Below, piece after piece: positions 34,192 through 45,046 of a stretch of 64,000 bases of DNA (its first letter is position 1; every line of letters begins with the position of its first letter). Origin of the DNA: Adineta vaga (Eukaryota; Rotifera); contig CP075494.1 in the NCBI GenBank assembly GCA_021613535.1, positions 3,038,001-3,102,000 on the forward strand, given 5' to 3'. The notes under the pieces were generated by a model. It worked only from the letters and a program-made list of their open reading frames with translations. It did no database searches and had not been told where the DNA came from. The translations under genes were made by a program, and so were the position numbers.

Positions 34192-35151
34192 ATGAACACA
34201 ACGCCATCATCTAATTCTTCACTTGACAACAATATTGAAGATTATCGTCTCGTTGCTCTAATATCTCTAATATTTGTACTAATTGCTGTAGCAATCAGTA
34301 CTTTTATCTTAATCTTAGTATGGAAAACAAAACCTCGTATTCATACAATCAACCATTTATTGATGTATAATACAGCTTTTGCAACTATTTTCTATTGTGC
34401 AACAATGAAAACTAATTTTGCTTATGTTCTCTTTGGTCAATAGGATACGAGTGACATTAGTTGTCGATTTCGAGCATATTTTGCCTATAGTGGAGTTGCT
34501 GGAGTCATCTATCCATATCTTATTCAAGCAATTTTAAGATTTTTCTTCTCTGTCTTACCCACCAAATATCGTCAATTAACCTCGTTCAAGACACATTATA
34601 TTCTTATTGTCTGTCAATGGATCGTGGTATTTTCCGTCACATCACCGTCGATTTTAACTAATGATATTAATTTTGTTCCACATGCTTTCTGTTGGGTACC
34701 AGAATATCGCACGATACATCTAGCTTACACAGCTTTTGCTTATTATATTCTCCCTGTTACACTTATTGTCGTCATCTATATTTATATCTATGTACAAATT
34801 AGAAAAGCAAGAGTGAATGCAACTGTTGCAACACAAAATAGTCAAAAACGTGATCTTGAATTACTTTGTCGAATTCTCATACTTCTTAGTATCTACTTAA
34901 CAGGTGGAGTACTTGCAATTTTGTTCATGTTAACATCTATTCAGTTAATTTATATGATAAATTTAGTTAGTCCATCAGTGACTGTGTCTATTGAGAAACT
35001 GTGTACCGTTCTACTTGATCGAGAGATATGTCAGGTGATTAAAGCAAAGATAGGTCCAGTAACACGTGTAACACTTCTTAGAACTGTCATGGTATTAATA
35101 AGTAATGGACAAAGACAAACCAACCGTGATGCGAGACAAAGAAATATTTAA
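34192..35151 (+). pseudogene. Rhodopsin-like GPCR with one in-frame nonsense codon
   Basis: Begins MNTTPSSNSSLDNN at the ATG at 34192. TM1 (LISLIFVLIAVAISTFILIL) and TM2 are followed by ...FGQ and a TAG at 34441-34443. The same frame then continues DTSDISCRFRAYFAYSG into TM3-TM7 and stops normally at 35151. Nothing else is damaged over 319 codons. There is no DRY-type motif. The matching position reads AILRFFF. The third-loop cysteine pair CFWV/SCRF-type disulfide partners (ISCRF, HAFCWVP) are kept. A single-base nonsense change or a base-call error is the simplest reading. A splice around it is not supported. Confidence 0.7.
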
Positions 35152-35389
35152 TATTAGCAAATAGCAATAAATAATTGTTTATCAGTGTTGTGTCATTCCT
35201 TAAATAAAATTTCACTACCGATGCGAGTATTCTTTCAGCTTTGTATATGAATAAATGTATACATGTTTTGTTAGTCACATTCTCACTCTATTGTATTTAC
35301 AAACAAATAATAGCAAGTATAGCTCTTCGAAGTTTATAAAATATTTCAAAAAATTGTCTGTCTAAATCTGTCAATTGAAGATAATTTAA
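35152..35389. other. Spacer
   Basis: AT-rich 3' flank of the receptor, no gene seen. Confidence 0.4.
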
Positions 35390-35612
35390 TTATTGAGTTG
35401 TAGTTTGAGAAGATGCATCAGTATTTGCAATAATTAAATCTATATGTTCCAGGATAAATCGAAAAACATGAATATACTTGAATAGAATTTCCTTTCTTTT
35501 ATCTTCAGACAGTGACCCCGTTGTTTTCTTGCCAGAACTTCTACTTATAATGAATATTATTGTGAATGATTTAGTTGATCTATAATTTCTATAAGATGAG
35601 AATGAATTAAAT
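35390..35612 (-). pseudogene. C-terminal gene fragment next to the foldback element
   Basis: Minus-strand codons from 35542 read RSSGKKTTGSLSEDKRKEI, then LFKYIHVFRFILEHIDLI and a stop at 35390-35392, with ordinary protein composition. Just upstream another frame reads LIHSHLIEIIDQLNHSQ. The two pieces need a frame change to join, and the foldback element begins five bases beyond the fragment. Probably the tail of a gene cut by the insertion. Family unknown. Confidence 0.35.
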
Positions 35613-35616
35613 TAAT

Positions 35617-36609
35617 GGGTGTTTCCATCGTACTTGTGACACGTTTACACTGAACCTCACCAAATCGTTTGAAACTTTCAGGACTTGTGTAATAACCATT
35701 TCTAAGACTTTTTCACTCTTGGACGAAAGTCATGCCACCTCTTGCTGATGAACTGCAGCCCAAATACCATGTACTCTCCGGGACGATTTTTTCAAGCAAT
35801 TTATCCGTATAAACGACGTAGTTTTGCACCACTCTATGCTATAGAAATTCTGATGATAGATTCGGATTCCTCGTCACCAAGTCTATCAAAATCACTATTT
35901 TTAAAAAAATTTTCGAAGGGGGGTTTGCTAGAAATTCTAATATACAGGTGGGATTTCCAGACCCAAAAACTCGATTAATAGAGAACTCTGGACATAGTGA
36001 AGTGTCACGTTTGATAGAGGAACAAAAGTTCTGTCGAAACATATATTTGCCGCCGGGGGGGTGTGAGTTTTTCACGAAGTAGGATTTTCAACGACCTTGA
36101 CATAGTTTTTTCTGACATCATAAATTTGTTTCCTTCAAAAATCTTACTTCGGGAAAAACTCACTCCCCCCCGGCGGCAAATATATGTTTCGACAGAACTT
36201 TTGTTCCTCTATCAAACGTGACACTTCACTATGTCCAGAGTTCTCTATTAATCGAGTTTTTGGGTCTGGAAATCCCACCTGTATATTAGAATTTCTAGCA
36301 AACCCCCCTTCGAAAATTTTTTTAAAAATAGTGATTTTGATAGACTTGGTGACGAGGAATCCGAATCTATCATCAGAATTTCTATAGCATAGAGTGGTGC
36401 AAAACTACGTCGTTTATACGGATAAATTGCTTGAAAAAATCGTCCCCGAGAGTACATGGTATTTGGGCTGCAGTTCATCAGCAAGAGGTGGCATGACTTT
36501 CGTCCAAGAGTGAAAAAGTCTTAGAAATGGTTATTACACAAGTCCTGAAAGTTTCAAACGATTTGAGGAATGTTGTGTATATCGTGTCACAAGTACCATG
36601 GAAACACCC
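35617..36609. mobile_element. 993-bp foldback (long-TIR) non-autonomous element with 4-bp TSD
   Basis: The two halves are near-perfect reverse complements of about 480 bases each, with a short centre near 36070-36140. The ends are GGGTGTTTCCAT and ATGGAAACACCC, flanked by TAAT on both sides (35613-35616 and 36610-36613). Mirror-image open frames in each arm (35839-36075 minus, 36184-36387 plus) encode the same 67-residue string and arise from the symmetry, so I do not call them genes. No transposase is present. Such elements move only with enzymes supplied elsewhere. Near identity of the arms suggests recent arrival or conversion. Confidence 0.85.
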
Positions 36610-36748
36610 TAATATAAATATTTGTTTGTTTTCATAGATTTTTTAGAAAGATCAAAATGGTTCATCATTGATTATTCCAGATAAGAGCAGTGGGAAAATA
36701 AATAATAAACTACAAAATTATTAAGAAAAAAATAATCATGCTACTATT

Positions 36749-37045
36749 ATGATCACAGTCTTAGATCCAATAGATCAATTGAAAGAACTTCCGAAAGATT
36801 ATGATAAGCTAGATCGTGAGACGCAAGTGACACCCATAGTACAACAATTAATGCAACATGCTGATAGAATACAAAAACCTATTCGTGATTTTCTACGTAA
36901 ACGATCTCAAGATTATGAAGGAGAACCACACTATTTTTGGATCAATAATCAGATATATCTGAAAAATGCAACAAAAAATCTTATTGAAGACTTGACTAAA
37001 ATGCCTGAAATTCAAGAAATTCGTCTTGAAGAATATGCAACATGA
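36749..37045 (+). pseudogene. Orphan propeptide of a bacillopeptidase F-like subtilase
   Basis: 98 codons, MITVLDPIDQLKELPKDYDK to IRLEEYAT and a stop. The region VTPIVQQLMQHADRIQKPI, then HYFWINNQIYLKNATKNLI and MPEIQEIRL, matches the I9-type inhibitor prodomain of secreted subtilisin-like peptidases. The catalytic domain that should follow is absent and no splice donor is visible at the end, and the signal peptide is also missing. It is a fragment, lying 139 bases from the foldback element. Confidence 0.5.
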
Positions 37046-37532
37046 ATAGATTAGAAATATTCAACATATATTTCAAACATCATTTAATTAGACGTTCTTT
37101 AATATCTATTTGTTTGTATTTCGTATTTACTATACAATAAAATATATATGAATAAACAAAAGCGAATTGGATAAAATAATAAAACATCAATTGGTTAAAT
37201 ATTGACAGAAATAATCCAACCAAAAGATATTCATTATTTATCTATGAATGATGACTAAATGCTTTACAATGAAGATTTATCATCAGAATTTTGTTTACTT
37301 GAGCTGGTTTTCTGCACATTTCAAAAGAGCTTGAATAAAACATTACCTCAAATAATTTTAATTAAAAGTATTTCATCTTGGTCAAAAAAGTGTTAAAGTT
37401 TGAAATTCCTATAAATATATAGGGTGTAACAATGAGAATGAAACAATAGTGCAAAAGAGCACTGCTTTCATTTTCTTTCTTATAATACAGTTAGCGTGAA
37501 GTAATACAAAATTCGTTTATACTAGGATGGAT

Positions 37533-37584
37533 GAGGGTGGAGGATAAGGTCTCTCTTTTATTGCTTATCCATACACACACCCTC
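37533..37584. repeat. G-rich dispersed hairpin
   Basis: GAGGGTGGAGGATAAG pairs with CTTATCCATACACACACCCTC around a pyrimidine-rich loop (GTCTCTCTTTTATTG). Confidence 0.7.
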
Positions 37585-38589
37585 GACAGTGAAATTGAAA
37601 AATGAAAATTCTACCCAATCGTGTGCTCATGTTGTCAGTCCATATTATGGTCAATAACAAATACTTGTATAATGTTATGTTTGAAGTGATGCGTTCTATA
37701 TCGATGTGTAATTTAGATACTTGTGTTGGTGATGCAGGTAATTCATTAATGGTGGGCTAGTATTTATTTGAGCAATTTTATATGATTAAATGTATTATAA
37801 TTGATTCAGTAAATATAGCAGTAGTAATTTCATATTTTAGCAATAAAGAAAAGAAAAACTAAATTTTTTTAGTTACAACTGACAATAAAAAAAAGAATCT
37901 CCACGTTTTGTTTCAACATATTGGTCACTAAGAATCGAAACTTGAGAAGAATAACTGAATCGAGTTTCAGCGTTTCCTTAATAGCTTCTGGTCATTTATC
38001 AATATAATTTGGGAGAGTAATTCAAAAAGGAGAACGGTTTCGTGGGTATCTACGCGTAGAATGCATAATACGGTAATTCTGTAAAGATCCTTGCCTTGCT
38101 TGAATTTTACAATAACCTTGGTGCATGAGAAGACTCAACCAAAACCTAACCAGTTACGTTTCTGAATACTTTTTGAAACAAATACATGTATTTCGATTCA
38201 TAGTTAGATGCTTTTTTTCATGGGACATTTCTAACTCCGAGTGAATGACGCCCAAAGATGCTCCTTAGGTAGTATGTGGAGAGCCAAGGATATTCCTATA
38301 GAATGGTTTTCGTGAAATTTGTTTTTCCATAAACGACCGTTGAACTTTCGTTCACACTTAACTTCCCTCCACCTTATCCTACTCTTTGCTTTCAATATTT
38401 TCTATCATTTTGAAGATAATGCTTCTTTGATCTTTGACCTGTCACAAAACACGCAAACGAACCATATTAGTTTTTTTTCATATCACTTTCTCTTCAGTCG
38501 AGAGAATAAAGATAACGATTTTTTGCTTAAGATATGTTGTTCACCTAATGATTATTCTTAATAACGTTGAAATTTGAAAAAAGATAATT

Positions 38590-38744
38590 TTTATTATTTA
38601 TTTTACCTTTCTTTTCTAAAGAATGAAGCTTTTCTTTCTCTTCATTTTTAAAATTAAGATTATCTTTATTCTTTATTAAAAAAAGATAAACATTTTCATT
38701 ACTTTTTTTATTCTAAATAAAAATAAAAATAAAGTAAACCCCTA
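38590..38744. mobile_element. Partial copy of an AT-rich hAT-like MITE
   Basis: The right end, read on the minus strand, is TAGGGGTTTACTTTATTTTT, the same terminal motif as the complete element at 43057-43315. The interior has the same AAAGAATGAAG/AAAGATAA-type strings. No matching left end was found, so it is truncated or strongly diverged. Confidence 0.4.
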
Positions 38745-39685
38745 CAGTGGATTGGACTACGTACTGTAAGTTTCATTCTTTTTTTTTGAAGTCATTCAGC
38801 CACACAATGTGTGAAATCCTATCCAATTTTCGACTTCACTAAACTTACAAAATCATAGTTGTTATAAGGAAGAACTTCGAGTGAGTGAATGTAAGGATAT
38901 TATAGCTCTCTCGCATTCATATCTACTGTTACATCGAGTAAATAATATTAAGGATTTTTCAATACTTATGAAAGAAGAAACGATATGTAAGTAAGTTTTC
39001 AATTTACCCATATACACCAAAAGCAGATTGCATTGTTTTGAACACGTAAAGATATTGCTGAGGCATCAAAAACATATATTCACTTTATTCTGTTTAGCAT
39101 TATTGTCGATAATGAAAATTCCAGATATTAATATATATCTCCAATCGACAAAACATCTTTTCACAAGAAATTGATTCGTTACACAATCGAGATATCAAAT
39201 GAAGAGAGATTTTTATTATATTATATGTACAGATAAGTTATTCTTAATTTAAGACAATATTTGAAATAACTAATCATTCGTTAGTATTACCGTATAATGA
39301 CAAATTTAGAAAAAACAACGATTTTAACTGACGGTTTTGATAAAAAATCTCGATCACATGAGTACTCTTTCATGAAGAGAGATTATTAATCTACGTCCTG
39401 CAAACACCCACGATGGTGTTAATATTGTCTTTATTACATGTACGCATTCTTATTCATCCTCAAGACAGCGCAATTTCTTCCAGCACTTGTTATAAAAAGT
39501 TTTTTATTAAATAATTCTTAAGTATGTTCATAAGATATTTAGATTTTAATTTACTTGTTGTAAGTAAATTTCGAAGATCAGTTTAGAAATAAAGATCATA
39601 GAACTTTTGGTTAAGTTACTCTTCTTTTCATATTAAGATTGAAATCAAAAGTTTATAGTGAAGATCATACTTTTCAATAGTTAAT

Positions 39686-40684
39686 ATGTCATCTATCGAT
39701 CAAACTATTCAAGAAATAAATACAATAACAACAATCTTTATATCCATTATGTATTTTGTTAATATTATTTTCGGTTTAATTGGTCTTACTCTCAATATTC
39801 TTATTTTCACTCGTCCATCATTACGTCGAATACCATGTTCAATTTATTTTTTATCGTCGACATTTTTTAATTTGTTTGTTATATTGCTTATAATTCCTTT
39901 CCGTTTAATTTTCGTCAATTTTAATATAGATATAGCTGCTTTCAATGATAAATATTGTAAAATACAATATTTTACTTTTCATTTCATACGTGCAATATCA
40001 TGTTGGTTAATTTCTATGGCATGTATTGATCGATATCTTCAAAGTTCACATAATATATCTATACGTCGTATGAGTTCATTGAAAATTGCAAAATTATCAG
40101 TTGGATTCATTTGTATTATAATTCCTATTTTATATTGTCATATGCCTATATTTTATAATTTAGTAGAAGTAAAACAGCCATCCGGAAGTATAGTATATTC
40201 ATGTAGTATTCAAGATAGCACTTATACAAGATTCATTACGATATGGCATTTACTTTTTTATTCATTTTGTCCATCGTTGGTAATGATTATTTTTGGTTGT
40301 CTCACACTGAGAAATATTCATTCACGTCAAGGTATCATTCCACAAAATGTTAACCATAATCGAATTACTCCACGAACAAATGTTGAACTTCTACGTATGT
40401 TATCTGCTCAAGTATTTGTGATTATTTTCTGTAGTGGAGCGTATTCTGTTCTTCAACTTTATGTATTATTCACAAGCAATATGGTTAAGGATACACTTCA
40501 AATCAGTAAAGAAACTGCAGCTAATAAAATATTAAGTGTGCTGACATATTTTGCTCATTCAACTAGCTTTTATATGTTCACATTAACTGGAACTATTTTT
40601 CGAAAAGAACTCTTGAAAATTATTAGACACTGTTCACTTTGTAACCGAAATCGCGTCCATGCAGCTAATGTTCAAACACATTAA
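39686..40684 (+). CDS. Rhodopsin-like GPCR, intact, single exon
   Basis: 332 residues. TM1 has GLIGLTLNILIF. TM3 starts YCKIQYFTF and ends SMACIDRYLQSS. The loop Cys is in VYSCSIQDS. TM5 (HLLFYSFCPSLVMIIFGCLT), third loop, TM6 (MLSAQVFVIIFCSGAYSVL) and TM7 (FAHSTSFYMFTLTGTIFRKE) follow. It is the close paralogue of the frameshifted copy at 54241, sharing long identical stretches and the same start (MSSIDQ). Peptide-type receptor, ligand unknown. Confidence 0.88.
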   Translation: MSSIDQTIQEINTITTIFISIMYFVNIIFGLIGLTLNILIFTRPSLRRIPCSIYFLSSTFFNLFVILLIIPFRLIFVNFNIDIAAFNDKYCKIQYFTFHFIRAISCWLISMACIDRYLQSSHNISIRRMSSLKIAKLSVGFICIIIPILYCHMPIFYNLVEVKQPSGSIVYSCSIQDSTYTRFITIWHLLFYSFCPSLVMIIFGCLTLRNIHSRQGIIPQNVNHNRITPRTNVELLRMLSAQVFVIIFCSGAYSVLQLYVLFTSNMVKDTLQISKETAANKILSVLTYFAHSTSFYMFTLTGTIFRKELLKIIRHCSLCNRNRVHAANVQTH

Positions 40685-41108
40685 ATTTCATCGTTACAGA
40701 ACAATTTACAAATGAATCGTATTCAAGAGGGACACTAACCAACAAGATCATCTATAGAACAATAACAGATGACACTCTATGACACTAACTCCATTTAGTA
40801 TATATACATATATTCTTTTCTTTTCTGTTCTACCGCGAGTTTAGTCAATCCGATGTTGAATTCTATCGGTATCCAACTATCCGACCGAATCCAACGTCGA
40901 ATTCATACACACACCCAACGCCTACAAAAAAAATAATGAAAATAATGAAAGCATAAATCTCTCGTTTACAACAAGAATTTTATTTGCACTAAAACTATTT
41001 AGATGATAGAACTTAATATTGATCAGAAAAGATATTCATATGTATTAAAATATACTGTAGTTGAAAGTTGATTATAAATTTCACTAATATTATCGATAAA
41101 TAACGCTC
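40685..41108. other. Spacer
   Basis: AT-rich with no gene seen. Confidence 0.45.
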
Positions 41109-41136
41109 GTCGAGGGTGCCTTGCTTCACCCTCGAC
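41109..41136. repeat. Short perfect G-rich hairpin
   Basis: GTCGAGGGTG (41109-41118) pairs with CACCCTCGAC (41127-41136) around an eight-base loop. Same core GAGGGTG as the longer family, 20 bases from the next member. Confidence 0.75.
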
Positions 41137-41156
41137 TGAAGGATTGACAAAATTGA

Positions 41157-41222
41157 ATCTTGAGGATGTGTGTGTGGGTGTAAGTATATCTTCTCTTCTT
41201 TCACACTCACACCCTCAAGATG
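41157..41222. repeat. G-rich dispersed hairpin, well-preserved copy
   Basis: ATCTTGAGGATGTGTGTG pairs with CACACTCACACCCTCAAGAT with few mismatches. The loop is pyrimidine-rich (TATCTTCTCTTCTTT). Confidence 0.8.
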
Positions 41223-41522
41223 AAAATGAAGGAGAATACTTCCTATTCCCAAAAATTACACATTCCTGCACAGCCTTGGCACCCGGAATAGGATGACTGC
41301 TCCAAATTGGAGTAAGTTTTCTCTTAGTTCTGATTTCAAATCGAGCCATACCAGAATAGAATTCTCGATAGTTTATATTAGCCGCCGAAAATCAGTCGAA
41401 ACAGAACGTTTTTCATCCTCCACTAACAACTTCTCCATTCTATTAAAGGATTCTATGAATGATTGTGATGTATATTCTATAGATCAGAAAAAGTTTACTG
41501 TTTGTTCTTTGGCTGTAATCTT

Positions 41523-41570
41523 AAGGGTGTGGATGAGGATTTTTCTTATCTGCTTACACCCACATCCTCT
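41523..41570. repeat. G-rich dispersed hairpin
   Basis: AAGGGTGTGGATGAGGAT pairs imperfectly with CTTACACCCACATCCTCT. It lies inside a 103-codon open frame (41293-41604), which is one reason to reject that frame as a gene. Confidence 0.65.
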
Positions 41571-41704
41571 CATGCACATGTTTATCAAACTTCTAATGCA
41601 TTAACAGCGTCGATTACATGACTTAAAAGTAAAACTAAATTATTTAGTCTGTTAATAAACGAATAAAAGGTTCAATCAAGTTGAACTTTATAATTAAATA
41701 GAGA

Positions 41705-42097
41705 TTAGCCATGTAAGAGAACACCAAAATTATTGGAACTAGAACTTGTCACAATAATATCAGGTTCATTATCTTCATTTATATCGCCTATTTCTATTGG
41801 ATTTGGTTTTACACTCGTTGATAAAGTATATTGAGAACGAAATGTTCCGTTACCTTGACCTATACGGATACCAATGTTTGTAAGAACAACATCAGATATG
41901 TTATCATGGTTAAGATTATTTACTGCTATTGCATATTGACTATTACCGACTGCATAAAATGATACAAGAGTAAATGTACTACTGCCTTTATTTAAAAGAA
42001 CATCCGCATTGCTAGAACCATTGTTTACCTTGACAATATCAAGTTTGGCCTCGTCATTAATATCTTGTACTGCTAAATTTTCTGGAACAGTATCCAT
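41705..42097 (-). pseudogene. FG-GAP/VCBS repeat protein fragment
   Basis: An open frame of 130 codons with beta-propeller repeat units: LAVQDINDEAKLDIVKVNN, then IAVNNLNHDNISDVVLTN and PIEIGDINEDNEPDIIVTSS. Each carries the D-x-[DN]-x-D-[GE]-x-x-D calcium-loop style in partly degraded form. There is no signal peptide or membrane segment, and both ends are truncated compared with the multi-repeat relatives. A fragment is the best reading, unless missed exons extend it. Confidence 0.5.
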
Positions 42098-43048
42098 TGA
42101 AAAAGTTGTTTAATTCTTAAACATAGGATATTATACTATAAAAAAAAGAAAAGTTTTACATTCCAGAATAATATAAATTAGAGATACACTAGTCCATTAT
42201 CGATCTTTCAGCGTAGATTTGACTCTCATACTATACGTACATGTTAGACGCAGAAATCTGTGTTAAGGATATCGAGAGATTTTACCGTAGCAGGTTATAT
42301 ATTACTCATCGATTATCATAGTTGAAGTTGATGACGAATTTATTCCTCCTATCACAAAAAAACAACAAGTATTGCATGTTCATGTATATATTATTTTTTT
42401 CAGTCTTTTTACAACTTAGAAATATATTCAAATAAACAAAAAAGTGCGATGCATGATAAAATAACAGTCATAAACGGTAAACAAGTTGCTTATTAGAATA
42501 TTGAAATGATTTGATATTTTGTTCATTTAACTTTACAATAAAAGTAAATACGAATAATAAAGATACTTTTCGCATAATTATATTTTTTGACATAGAATGA
42601 AATCAATAATGATTAAAATCATCGTATTATCAAAATTTTTATTTTTACTTTAGATAAAATAAACGAAAGAGAACTATTTGTTATATTGAGCATCTTCTTT
42701 CTATGAACAATATTTGTGAAATAATTTAAAAGAAAATTCGATTAAAAAATCTCTTTCAAAGTCACATTTTCAAATGTGTAAATCTTCAGAATATTGAGAG
42801 AAAAACAATATGTTTGCTGAGACTCGTATCTTTAGATATAAATATTTCAAATGAAAAAGGATAATATTCTTCTAATCTAATGTGTCATTCGTGCGAAAAT
42901 TCACTGAATTATTTTAGTTTATCTAAATAGGAACACATAAAACAACATTTTCTAGCAGAATTTATGATGATAGAAGTAATGATCTTCACTAATTGAACCA
43001 TACTAACGAGAGAACCGTTCGAGGTGAGATCTTCCATTTGAGATGATA
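42098..43048. other. Spacer
   Basis: About 950 bases of AT-rich sequence with no gene pattern. Confidence 0.45.
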
Positions 43049-43056
43049 TTTTCAAG

Positions 43057-43315
43057 GTAGGGATTTTACTTTATTTTTCTTTTTCTTTAAAATAAAGATC
43101 AAAGTAACAAAAAATCTTCATCTTTACGTTATAAAGAAATAAAGAAAATCCAGATTCTTTATCTTTCATTTATTTTTAAAGATGAAGAAAAATCTTCACT
43201 TTATAAATTAAAGAATAAAGATAAAGAATCTGGATTTTCTTTATTTCTTCATAACATAAAGATGAAGAGTATCTTTTCTTTAGTTTATAGAGTAAAGGTA
43301 AAGTAACACCCCTGA
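43057..43315. mobile_element. hAT-type MITE with 8-bp TSD
   Basis: The ends are TAGGGATTTTACTTTA (left) and, on the other strand, TCAGGGGTGTTACTTTA (right). The flanks carry the direct repeat TTTCAAGG (43049-43056 and 43316-43323). The interior folds into a long hairpin, for example ATCCAGATTCTTTATC near 43148 against GATAAAGAATCTGGAT near 43220. No ORF. YAGGG ends and an 8-bp duplication are hallmarks of hAT elements. Confidence 0.8.
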
Positions 43316-43463
43316 TTTCAAGGTCTTCGTAGAAATCATATTTCTAAACTACCGACAATTTATTCATTTATACATTTTAGAAACAAAACTAACATCAGAT
43401 TCAAATTTTACATCTAAATACTTTATTTTTGCAAGATATTACTCTACGAGAAAGAGTGATCAA

Positions 43464-44496
43464 ATGTCATCATCATCATTTATTGCATCAATAGATTTAC
43501 TTCGGCGACAAATCTCAGTTTATTTTGTTATACCTCTTTTTAGTTTGGGTGTTCTAGGTGGATGTCTTAATATAATTATATTTCTTAGTTTAAAAACATT
43601 TCGACGAAGTTCTTGTGCATTTTATTTAATGATTATGTCAATATTCGATATTGGTCGATTTTTTTCAAGTGTTTTACCATTTTTAATGCGTTGGGGATTT
43701 GGAATTGATTGGGGAATATCTTCGGTAGTCTTTTGTAAAATAAGACTTGCTTTATTTAGTACTTGTACATTAACGTCAATGACATGTTTATGTTTAGCAA
43801 TTCTTGATCAATATTTAGCAACATCATCTTATCAGCGATGGCAAAAATTGTGTCATATTAAATTAGCATATTGTCTTACAATTATATTTATTATTTTATG
43901 GATTTTTCATGGAATTCCATATGTAATCTATCATAATCATGTTATTTCAACATTAAATAATCAAATCATATGTGAAGTAACAAATGAAATATTTAATAAA
44001 TATATAAGTTATGGTTATTATGTTATTCTTACCAATGTATTACCATTACTAACATTTGGTTTTGGATTAATGGCGTATTATAATGCACGAACAATTGCTC
44101 ATCGAACTGTTCCTCTTATTCGACGTGAATTAGATAAACAGTTAACAGTAATGGTTCTTGTTCAAGTTTTCATTACTTTTTGTACAACAATTCCATTTTC
44201 AATTAATAATATTTTAACTATATTTAATCCCCAACAAATAGATCCGATTATTCAAACAAACCAATTGTTTAGAGGATTTATTATTTCAATTATTTTTATT
44301 TTAAGTTTTGCGGTAAGAATTTAATTCAATGATTTAGAATTGTTTTCTATTTTCTTCTAAGTCTTTTCAGAGTCCATTTTATACATATATTTGTATTTCA
44401 AAACGATTTCGACGTCAATTGAAATATGTTCTCTACAAAACATATTGTCAAACAAATGAAATACATCCAGATAATGGATTTATTATTCAATTCTAA
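43464..44496 (+). CDS. Rhodopsin-like GPCR, two exons, intact
   Basis: Exons 43464-44312 and 44371-44496 with a 58-base intron, 324 residues. Unspliced, the frame stops in the intron. Spliced, TM7 ends ILSFASPFYTYICISKRFRR, a normal NPxxY-region equivalent and tail. TM1 has GVLGGCLNIIIF. TM3 starts FCKIRLALF and ends CLAILDQYLATS, where LDQ replaces the usual IDR. The loop Cys is in QIICEVTNE. The intron position matches the receptor at 23264, arguing for common descent. Ligand unknown. Confidence 0.85.
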
Positions 44497-45046
44497 ACTT
44501 CAATTACTATTAAAACACTCATCTTTCTTTTCTTATATCGTTTGTATTAGGCGAACTTTTTTGATAGACCAAAGAAATATCATTAATCAATCATCGTATG
44601 CAATTTGTTATATTTTATATGGCTAAACGCTGACTCAACATTACCAATAATTAAGTGTATTTGGTTCGTCGAAGTAAATCATTCGTGATAATGATTATTT
44701 TGTTCAAAACTAAGATTGAACTTATCAAGCAGTAGCGAATCTTTCTAAATATCAAGGTTTTTCAAGTCAGATTATATTCCATCATAAAAATAGATTGAAA
44801 TGCATCGATTATTCCGGAGAAAATTTTCATATCTTACTCTGCAATTCAATTTTATAAGTACTTTCGCCCTAAGCAAATAATTCAATTACACTTGAAAAAG
44901 TACACGATTAAAAGTTTAAAACAAACTATATATGATTCGTCCAGTTAGGCGTTTTATAATTCATTGAAGAAAATAAAAGTTCGTTGATATTTTTGTGTTA
45001 AAATGATTACATTTGTTTATGTGTTCTGTGCATATTTGAAAGATCA
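44497..45046. other. Spacer between convergent GPCR genes
   Basis: AT-rich, no gene seen. Confidence 0.5.

Larger units (their letters stand above)
37046..39685. other. Long spacer with repeats
   Basis: 2.6 kb without a recognised gene. It holds a dispersed hairpin (37533-37584) and a partial MITE (38590-38744), both listed separately. Confidence 0.45.

Noticed and set aside
35839-36387. Two identical mirror-image open frames (67-78 codons) as a gene pair
   Set aside because: They are generated by the symmetry of the foldback element and show no family pattern or start context.
41293-41604. 103-codon open frame as a gene
   Set aside because: Its last third is a copy of the dispersed hairpin, and no domain is visible.
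44313-44370. Truncated GPCR at 43464
   Set aside because: A 58-base intron gives a full TM7 and tail.
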